Below, piece by piece: positions 55,601 to 64,000 of a DNA stretch of 64,000 nt. The notes under the pieces are model-generated. The model searched no databases and was not told the origin of the DNA. It saw only the letters and a list, made by a program, of their open reading frames with translations. Position 1 is the first letter of the stretch; each line of letters starts with the position of its first letter. Source of the stretch: Mycteria americana. Lineage: Eukaryota; Chordata; Aves; Ciconiiformes; Ciconiidae. The DNA is taken from positions 33,326,501-33,390,500 of the forward strand of contig NC_134373.1 of assembly GCF_035582795.1 (NCBI RefSeq). Direction: 5' to 3'. A program made the translations under genes and the position numbers.

Positions 55601-58600
55601 AATATGCAATATTTCATTCAAAGTGTTGCACAGATGCTCAAGTATCACCATAATTACACACACTGATGCATATTTTCTCAATATCAAGACCTGTCCAAAG
55701 ACCTCCCAACACTCACTTCATCCTGAATCAAGGAGCGGAAGCTTACTGAGCATAGCTAGGTAAATTACCACCCTCAAACAGAAGTTTTCTCCCAGAAAGA
55801 AGAAACAAAAGGGTCTGCACACTATGCAAACAAGACTTGAGACATTCTCACTTGTGGAGTGCTGCAGAATTCACAAAGGACGCTATCTCCAGCTCCAATT
55901 AAACTGCAATTACCTCTCCATAACACACCACTCTCCAGTTCCCCTTCCCGCAGTTCATCAGCACTCACACAAAGCATGCGTTACATCTCCTTTCACACTT
56001 ACATTATGTGCAGCTAATAATAGCACACCACTGGTTTGCTGTTATTTCCTTTGAACAGCTGCATACAGAGGAGCAGAAAGCAGCTCTTCTGTTCTCCCAC
56101 CTTGCCCACGCTGGCTGTGTGGTGCCATGCTCAGAGGAAGAAGGGAGCACAGGACACGTAGATGCCACTTCCCCTCTTCTGCATGCACCGGTCACTTCCA
56201 GCTGTGTCTGCATCTACCTGTCCCCCCCAAGCCCTGCATCAAAACAGAAAAATTAATTTCTCAGGCAACAACAGGAGTATCATGGGCCAGACCTTCCAGC
56301 ACAGAGATACTGGATGCCAGTCAAATCAGACCTGCGGGGAATTGCCAGGGCAAGTGGGGTAAGCTTGCAGCCAGCTCAGAGCAGGAGGCAGCAGCCAGCA
56401 CTTCTGCCGCGTCTTGCACATGCGGGAGGCAGCTGGAGCCACATCACAGTCCAGCAGCTCAAACATAACTTAACTTTATTACAAAGATCTTCCAAAAAAC
56501 CAGACTAATAAGTATGTGCTGCTCAGGCACAGTTTTCTGTTATAAAAGTTTAAGATTCATTCAAGAAAACAGGCCAAAGTTGGAGCAATATGAGCAGTAA
56601 GAGCACATTTACATTAAACTACTGAGCTTTTTTTGTGTAAGTTAACAAGCACTAACAGTTTCTGAAAACAACTGAGCACAAAGAGTAGAGTGGGCAACAA
56701 GCAAGCAGCCTTCATTTTGTGCTGCCTTTTCATCCTGTGACTTCCATACCTCACCGAAGCTATTACACATGGTGGAGTCCCTGTCCTCCTCCCAAGAGAT
56801 CTCTGAACAGACTGAATCCACAGGATGCCAGAGACCAGCCCGTTCAGACTTTGTAGTTACATCTTCACAAGTTTAAGAGCTTAATTTTTCCAAGCACGGT
56901 GTGGTTACAACACAATACTAACATCCAGTATTTTAGTTTCAATCACAAAATTACTGTCTCTGCTCAGCTTCAAGTAAACAATGTTATATTACTCACTACT
57001 AAGGTGCAGTATCGAGCATTGCAACCTGTATTTCTTCAAGTTGCATTGCTCTGACACACAACCATTCCCAGCATTGCAGATCGTAATACCTGCCTGAACT
57101 AATATTAGTGATAAAAATCTGCTAGCATTTACTTGTAAGCTTGGCATGATTGATACGCCTAGCTGTTCATTATCATCATCCTCTATTTCATCAAGCTAGA
57201 GAGGTACAGGACCAAGGAGCCAATATCCAGCTGAGGTCTAACAACGAGGGTCACTACCAAAAAAAAATCTATAACGTTGCCATAGCAACTCACTTGTGCT
57301 CTGCGTAACCATGACTACACTGCTGCTTCCCCATCAAGAGACTCTTTTGGCAATGTCCAATCATCACCGTGTCAAATTTTCAATAGTTACAGTACCTTGA
57401 GCAGATATGTCTTTAAAAAGCTCCTACATTTGTGACTAATTTCAGAGAGACAAATAATGAAACAGTTTCCAAAATTAAATCAAAGTAAAATTGCATCCTA
57501 TTGCTTATTTTTTATGGCACAACAGGAGCTATTGCAAGGTGGAAGATAAGACTGTAAGCAATGGAAACAAAAATCCCAAATGATGCATCGCTTTAAAATT
57601 CTGTCAAGTGAAACAGACCTACATGTAAGCTTCAGTTCTCCACGTGCCATGGGGACAGGGGAGCTATGGTTGCAAGTTAAATTCAAAGCATGTATGGGAA
57701 TTTAAGGGGCAAAGCGCTTCAAGATGGAGGTTTTGATGGTTTTTTTTGTTTTCTTTTAAACAATAGACATGGCCTTACCCTACCGTTTTGGGAAAAGTGA
57801 TTTAGAGAAGACTGCTGATTTTTTGCAACCTGTGAGAGCAACCCACGTTTAAGAAGTTCTGATGTTCTAGGCTGTTACATATTTCATTATTATCCCTCAC
57901 ACATTTAATCTAAGAAAGGTCTAAACAAGCACAGTCCAGTAAATGGCTGGGAGCAAAATGCTTGGGAATCAGATATTCTTTGTGTGACTACTACTTAATT
58001 TTCTCCTTCCTTAATTAATTGTCTCTATATTAGCTAATCTGCAGCAGTCTTACTATACAATGTCTAAAAACATCAATGTTAATGAGTTCTAAAAGCTTTT
58101 GCACCAAGTGTGCAGACGCTTCCTAGAATCTGCTAGAAGTAACCCAAGCAAACTTTCCCTGGATCTTTTTTCTTTTACCTGTTAGTTTTTAACCATCCAT
58201 ACACATGAAGAATTACCACTACAATAATTACCATTTTTGTCTTTTACCTAGAGATTTTCTAGGTGCTTAAACTTGATAGTCTTATGTTTCTTACACAGAA
58301 ATCCTAAGATCAATAAGTAACAGAAGACTATTTACTAATGTTCCCTACAGTGCAACCACAATGCATGTTGCAAACAACATGCAACCTTTTAAGACAGCAA
58401 GATCAACCTCATTTCAAACAAGGCGCAAACTGAAAAACAGGAAAAATTAAGCAACTGCTGTCAGTAATAAGGGAAGCTGTGACAGCCAGGAATAGAAGCC
58501 AGAAGCTCTGTTTTCCCGGTGGTTTAAAAACAGAGTCAGACAAACATGGAACTTCCTTACTGTCTTTAAAGGCAACCTGATTTTTCCTTGAGGATCACAT

Positions 58601-61600
58601 GAGATGCAGTTGTGTAGCTATGATATTGTTTAAGAGCACAGTCATACCTTTAAGTGTTTATGAACAGGAAAAACTATGTTTTCTCAGACTATCAAATCAG
58701 TATTATTCAGCACACAGAGCAAGGGAGTTACACAGCTACTGCAGTTCTAGAGCGTGGATTACATGGAAAAATAGAAAAAAGTGTTCTCACCGATGCAATT
58801 TGCCACCGTAGAAGGGCTTGGTGTGAAAGTTAATACTTGCAGAATACCCAGTCTTCGCACAGTTAATGTTGACTTTTCCTCCCAGTTCTACCCAGGGAAC
58901 AGTTAAAATTGACCGAGCGTATGCACAGGGCAGAGAGAACGTGTATTCTTCCCCATGTTCCAAGAGATTTAAGAGACCTGTGTGAAGAAATACAAGAATC
59001 CCTAAAATCAGCACCACTTTTTAAAAGATGACATGAGTTATTGAAACAGACAGCCAATACTACATCTGACTACTTTTCCTCATAGCCCCTCACACACACA
59101 AAAAACCCCACCCCAAAAAAACAACATGAAATTGAAATTTATTACAGATTCTAGATACAAACATTTTCCTGAAATTACTAACCTGAGTAACATGCATTTA
59201 TGTTTCTTCTGGGAAAAGACATTTATCCTAATAATATTGCTCCATAAAGTACAACATTGTGCTGTGCAACATACTTTTCAGCAGTATGTAAAAGGGCTGG
59301 TCACTCTTACTGATGGTTCTGGAGCACAGCAACACAAGACTTACGCTGCCAAAAGGAAATAACGAATGAATACCCTGAACTGTACAGATCCTGAGGAAGG
59401 CTAATACTCCTGTTTTCCCTCCCTATAATACATCCTACCCTATCTGAAGGCAGGTAGCAGAGACAATCCTCCCTACCGCACCTCTCTGCCAAGGTAAACC
59501 CAACTCTTTCCTGACAGTACCTTTTGCAATAAGTGTCAAGAATCTCATAAAAACCTATAATTTTCTTTGGGTTTTGAGATGTGTGGGTTTGTTTTATTCC
59601 TATTAAAAAACCCCACAAGATCTACTTCTTGCCATTACAAGAACATACCACGACAACTGCTCGCATCAACTCATGCCTCTGTAGCATTTATCATTGCGCG
59701 TCTGACGTAAGTATGAAAAACATGAGAAATTCTGAAAAGTTATGACATGATTTGAGAAATGCCCTAGAGGAGATATTAACTTCAGAGATTACGTGGTACA
59801 GCCAAAGCATTGAGATGTGCCTTCTACATCCCCTGCCATGCACGCAGGTCACATGCAAGTGCCTGGAATCCCCAGTTACTGGGCAATATACCCAGGGGAC
59901 ACAGAATAGGAGATGCTGTCTCATCTCTTGCAGTTAATACTAGTACTAAAGGGAAATTACAGTTTAAGGGCAGTTACCCTTCTCTGTCCCTAAAGGATCC
60001 AATTTCTGTAGTTAAAATTAAAACTTTCATAGTAAGATACGTAAGTGCAATATATGCAAATTGAACAACACTTCTATTTAATAAATGTCTGGTGCAAATT
60101 AGTTTGCCCGATGCTTGTAAACTGATATTTATGAATGCTTCCAATTGGTTTGGAAACTGCCCTTTGGTTTAAAAGTCAAAATTTTATTTCCAAATATAAT
60201 CCTGATTTTTGGCAAAGCATAAACCTACCTAGTTTTTTTTTTTCCTCCCATATGAAAACTTGCTGTTTATAATGAGGACTTGTAGTATCTTCTTACTTTG
60301 TAAACAGTAAAGTAAGAAATCACTGAATGACTGTACATTAAGGTTTACAGATCACAGAGATTAGAGGCAAAACAAAAGTACGTTAAAAAAAAAATCTGAA
60401 AACCCACAATAGCAGCTGACATCTCTGCAAGCAAATTTTTTTTAAGTCTTTGAAAGAAAACTGCTGAGCGGTATTCATCTGTATTTCTGCCAGAGGCATA
60501 CAACATCAAATTTCCTCTCAAACTAATATTTTAACAACTTTCTAAAATGAATAAAGGACAGAAGTTACACTTACCCTCACCAACCATTGTCACACCTATT
60601 GACATTCCTAAGAATTTACTTTTTGTCCAGATGTGGGCATTGACACACATCTTTCTCTCTACACATTCAGCATAAAACCCTGAGACAGGAGGATGGTGGG
60701 ATACTTGCTCGGCTACAAATTTTACTGTATAGTAGTCCAGCTCTGTTTGGCCTTCCAGATCTTTAGACGGAGTTACTTGCTCTGAGGGGGAATGAGCAGA
60801 GAAGTTACTGCCAGCATCAGTGGCTACGTCGCTCTTCGGCATCCTCCAGGAGCAGTGAAATGTTTCCCCAATGATTGGATTGTATGGTTTCTTTGCAATA
60901 GCTCCTTTGCGACCTTCGTGAAATGAAGTGAGATAATACTCAACAAAGCGGATCATCCTCTCCTCAGGGGTAGTGCCATTTGTGATTGCAATGAAGAGAT
61001 CTGGATGGGACATGAAGTCTGCGTACATCTCCAACAACGATCGCTTCTCTAAAATAAAAGTGGGAAGAACCACCTGAAATAAAAGACAACCCAGAAAGCT
61101 CTAGTAAGTAAAACAAAGAGACAGGCATTTTTGTAAGGGAAGCTCTCAGATGGAGGTTTCTGTCCCATTTTGGACACCGCACTTTCAGACTGAACTTTCT
61201 TGTCCCTCTTCTAAGATGTGAGCAAAATACAGTGATCAGCGGTTCCAGAAAAGCAATTTACAAGGAGAAAAAAAGCCCAGTAAGTACTATCAGGACTAAA
61301 GAAATTGAAAGGCACTGAGCATCCCTCAAAAAAAAAAAAAACCCCAAAAAACCAAAACATAAAAGAACTGCAAAGGGATAACATGTTCCACATGTCTGTG
61401 GAGGAGAAAACGAGCAGGCAGGAGCGCAAACTATAGCAAGGAAGGTTCAGAGCAGAGGTTAGGAAAGGTTTTGTCTAATGGAGAGAAAAGGTGGCAAGCT
61501 ATGCCAGTGCTCCTAAGAGCCTGCAGAGTCTCTCTCACCACAGCAACCAGGACAAGCATCCGTAAGAAATAACATAGTATAGGCTGATCCTGTACCTCTG

Positions 61601-63248
61601 AGCAGAGGACCTTACACTTTCCCAGTTATATTCACCACTATAAAAAACAACACTCCTGTCCTTTGCTGGGCCAAGAACAATACTGTAGGGTAAGAGGCTG
61701 TGGGTACCATCAATCTTTTCCTTCCCTGCAGTGGCAACTAACCTCACATAACTAACTTTGTTGTAAAGAGCAATACAGGGTGTCTCAACTATGAGATCAA
61801 GACAGTCCATTTAAATCGGCTGCATTCAAAGAGGCAGAGCAGAGACATAAGACTCTTAATAGACATACGAGTTAAGCTGCATACACTTGCCATGTTGTTG
61901 CAACACCAACCTGGAATGTTAAAGTTGCTTTTCACTTCAGTACCCTGATATTTAAGTTAAATGCGATTCTAACAACTTCATTACCTGTTTTGAAGTCAGG
62001 CTTGTCACATTTCAATGCTTTGCCTGCTCTGAACTAAAGACAATTCTACACACACAGCCAAAAGTCACAACTGAGAGACAGGCTTGACAATTCGTTCCAA
62101 CTAAGAGAAAAAGATAGACCAAATCCAATCTTCAATAAAAGTGAAATAATGAATTCCTGATTAAGCAGCAGGGGTTTAAGTTCAGCCCACAGGCAGCAGG
62201 GCCTTTTCATACCACCTTCCCCCCCTCCCCCCCCAAATTGTGAAGTGTAAGCTCCACAATACAAGTGTTTCTAGTGGCCAAGTACCTAGTGTTTAAAAAA
62301 CATAGCTTGAAAAAAAAATTATAATCCATAACTCCAGGAAAGAGAGTGTTTGCCTCATTCCATGCCACTGTAAAATCCATTTTTAGTTTAAAAGTGTCTA
62401 GTGCTTATGGTAAGAAGTCTTTACAGGAGTGAATTGAACATAAGCTGGTAGCAGCCAAATTTTCCCAGAGTTGCTGCCCAAGTTGTCTAGTAGCAACTAA
62501 GCGTTAATTTTTCAAAGCTGCTTGCTTTTAAGATCTGCACAGAAGTGTCAAACCCACTTTTCTCCAGTATAACTTTGTTCCTGCTTGCTATAGCTGTGAG
62601 CAAACACAGAAATGAGAATAGGACAGAGGCGTAAACAGACATCTGATGATAGATAATGGGGAACCAAAAGAAAACGTCTTTTCAGAAGCAGCATGAATAC
62701 AGGTGTAGGGTTATGCAAGTTGTGTGTAAAAGCATTATCAAGTGAGAAAAAAGATCATGGAAGGAAAGCAGAAAAACAAAAATATAAGAAGGCTGTAGAA
62801 AACAGCATGGAAAGAGTAAGGTGCAAACACAGGAAAGAAAACAGGCCATTATAGGAAAGCCAACAAAAACATAATAGAAAACACAAAGAGAATGTAATAG
62901 AAAAAATAGGGCCAGCTGCGTTAAAGAAAATCCACTCTCTCAGCATGTTTCACTTAAAACCTGTGATGTCCTGGGACATCGGATCTTGGGACCTGAAGTT
63001 GCTACAGGCCACAATTTCATATTAAACTCAATATTGTTCAATACAGGAGTTGAGTTTAAAATGGCACTTCACTTACTGCAGCCAGGCTTCACACTTCAGT
63101 TACTTACTCTTGTTAAGTCCATGCCAAGTTTCAGCTGAGACAAGAGATGCAAGATAACACTGCGCTGTTCTTCCACTGCTCCTAGATCATCTTCTTTATC
63201 ATCACATATATCCTCCAGCTCCTCATCTGGATTTATTTCTTCAGGTTC
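52542..63248 (-). CDS. OSBPL11: OSBPL11 (ORP11), C-terminal 413 residues in six exons; 5' part off the right edge
   Basis: ORP11 is an oxysterol-binding-protein-related lipid-transfer protein that acts at Golgi and late-endosome contacts, partnered with ORP9 (family knowledge). Six minus-strand coding exons read in order 63248-63108, 61073-60575, 58977-58791, 55000-54818, 54184-54031 and 52619-52542. Together they give 1242 bp ending in TAG, and every splice phase closes. The visible part contains the acidic linker, the whole ORD lipid-binding domain with the family signature EQVSHHPP (60710-60687), and a C-terminus of [12 protein letters not shown] then a short polar tail. The lid and upstream PH domain, about 330 residues, must lie beyond 64000. 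Words such as [19 protein letters not shown] and [16 protein letters not shown] point to OSBPL11 rather than its sister OSBPL10. The gene is convergent with TGFBR2L. Confidence 0.94.
52620..54030 (-). other. OSBPL11 last intron
   Basis: 1.4 kb of AT-rich intron between the last two coding exons. No element recognised. Confidence 0.75.
54031..54184 (-). CDS. OSBPL11: OSBPL11 exon (C-terminal helix)
   Basis: The exon encodes [20 protein letters not shown], then a charged helix [18 protein letters not shown] and TKYFLKE. This helix follows the ORD barrel in the family. Acceptor gttttgtag|GA and donor GAA|GTAAGT. Confidence 0.95.
54185..54817 (-). other. OSBPL11 intron
   Basis: A 0.6 kb intron with GT-AG ends. 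Nothing else was recognised in it. Confidence 0.75.
54818..55000 (-). CDS. OSBPL11: OSBPL11 exon (ORD barrel, C-terminal half)
   Basis: The exon encodes [20 protein letters not shown] through [10 protein letters not shown]. These residues match OSBPL11 better than OSBPL10 as I recall both. Acceptor tttcctag|AG and donor TCTAG|GTAGAG. Confidence 0.95.
55001..58790 (-). other. OSBPL11 intron
   Basis: 3.8 kb of AT-rich intron. The region 56000-56470 is more GC-rich and open in short plus-strand frames, but it has no domain signature. No exon or mobile element was recognised. Confidence 0.7.
58791..58977 (-). CDS. OSBPL11: OSBPL11 exon (ORD barrel)
   Basis: The exon encodes [34 protein letters not shown] and [11 protein letters not shown], a core ORD barrel segment. 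Acceptor ttcacacag|GT and donor ATCG|GTGAGA. Confidence 0.96.
58978..60574 (-). other. OSBPL11 intron
   Basis: 1.6 kb intron with canonical ends. Nothing else was recognised. Confidence 0.75.
60575..61073 (-). CDS. OSBPL11: OSBPL11 exon with the ORD signature
   Basis: This 499-bp exon encodes [36 protein letters not shown] (the conserved ORD core) and EQVSHHPP. Residues HH of the signature bind the PI4P phosphate in ORPs of known structure. A Ser/Thr-rich insert lies between SWRMPKSD and YYTVKF. Acceptor ttatttcag|GT and donor GAGG|GTAAGT. Confidence 0.96.
61074..63107 (-). other. OSBPL11 intron
   Basis: 2.0 kb intron with an A-rich tract (about 61328-61342) and a C-rich tract (about 62216-62236). 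Nothing else was recognised. Confidence 0.75.
63108..63248 (-). CDS. OSBPL11: OSBPL11 exon (acidic linker and start of ORD)
   Basis: The exon is 47 codons, phase 0 at both ends. It starts [17 protein letters not shown] and ends [18 protein letters not shown], the beginning of the ORD domain. Acceptor tatcccag|GA and donor AGA|GTAAGT. An acidic stretch before HLLSQL is typical of the ORP9/10/11 group. Confidence 0.93.
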
Positions 63249-64000
63249 CTGGGATAAGAGCCATAAACATCAGCTCAAAGATGTGACTCGCCAGACAACA
63301 CCCAAAAAGAACTTCATATTGTATTTAACTGTCCATGTATGAAAAAAAGACTAAACAAACCCCTGCAGAAGTACACAATGGGGTCTACCCCCAAGATAAA
63401 CAACAGTTGAAGAATTTAAAGGGACGTTAAGATAATTCAGTGCAGATTTCATCTAGAGGATTCAGGCTAAGATTTCTCACCATCTCTCACATGGGTCGGG
63501 GCAGGAGGGAAGCTTAAAAGCAAATATGACCTGTTTTCCTGCAAGTTTTGTGAACTAACAGAATGGCAAGCATTTAACACATACACAAAACTAGTGAAGC
63601 AAATGCTAGCAGAAATTCCAGCCACCTCAGTAACACTCCTCCACCTCCACACTACTTCAGGCTTTCCAGTGTTGCCATCATTACTCCAAAGGCTGTAGCA
63701 AATGGTAGTTCCTAGTTACTTGCTTACTGTCATGCCTGACGACAAGCAATTAACATATCTACAGGCTACTCTTCACAGGCGTTATCAGTGTTGCTGCTAG
63801 TGCCCATGCGTAACAGTAAAGGAAAAAGGAAAAGTAACTTGCAGTTGTTTTATAAAAACATTAACAAAAACCCCACATACACGCACACCCCACACACGCT
63901 GGTTGCCTGTTCATATAACTAAAGCACCCAAACAGACTAGCAGAAATTATATTAGCACCGTTTTAACAACCACCACCCTGCAAGCAGGAAGTCGAACGCT
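63249..64000 (-). other. OSBPL11 intron (partial, to the right edge)
   Basis: No upstream OSBPL11 exon is recognisable in the last 0.75 kb. The interval is read as intron, with a CA-rich patch near 63875-63897. Confidence 0.65.

Noticed and set aside
1-64000. CRISPR arrays, tRNA or rRNA genes, operons, phage or plasmid systems
   Set aside because: None seen. Gene structure, introns and repeats are those of a vertebrate chromosome.

Overview
This is a vertebrate, almost certainly avian, nuclear DNA window. Genes are split by short exons and long introns with GT-AG boundaries. A CR1 LINE 3' end with its characteristic octamer tail lies at about 49.3-49.4 kb, and a solo LTR of a type common in bird genomes lies at 45289-45854. 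The coding exons match three vertebrate gene families. No bacterial, phage or plasmid features were seen.

Layout. (1) 1-4598, minus strand: the 5' end of SNX4 (sorting nexin 4). Coding exon 1 sits in a CpG island and exon 2 lies 1.0 kb further on; the remaining exons are off the left edge. The island carries an exact 10 x 18 bp minisatellite just upstream of the start codon. (2) About 5.1-13.4 kb: intergenic DNA with no recognisable gene. (3) 13797-47819, plus strand: a complete seven-exon gene for a 565-residue type II TGF-beta receptor serine/threonine kinase. It is closest to TGFBR2 but clearly a separate paralogue (TGFBR2-like, here TGFBR2L). All splice phases close, and the kinase motifs are intact. 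(4) About 48.1-50.7 kb: a short convergent intergenic interval holding a CR1 fragment. (5) 52542-63248, minus strand: the six 3'-terminal coding exons of OSBPL11 (ORP11), covering the lipid-binding ORD domain to the stop codon. The N-terminal PH half lies off the right edge.

The layout is the main result. From memory, SNX4 and OSBPL11 are neighbours in human 3q21 with no receptor gene between them, while human 3p24-p23 carries TGFBR2 close to OSBPL10, the sister of OSBPL11. A TGFBR2 paralogue next to OSBPL11 therefore looks like the second half of an ancient duplicated block (TGFBR2/OSBPL10 and TGFBR2L/OSBPL11) whose receptor was lost in the human lineage. The predicted receptor keeps the disulphide framework and catalytic residues, but differs at ligand-contact positions, in the juxtamembrane segment, at one activation-segment phosphosite and in the tail.

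The three genes are not an operon or pathway. SNX4 (endosomal recycling) and OSBPL11 (lipid transfer at Golgi/endosome contacts) are housekeeping trafficking genes; the receptor is a plasma-membrane signalling gene with a 19 kb first intron. That intron and intron 3 hold AT-rich blocks with clustered transcription-factor-like words, a Z-DNA-prone palindrome, paired AP-1 sites and a tandem hairpin. Their function is not established from sequence alone.
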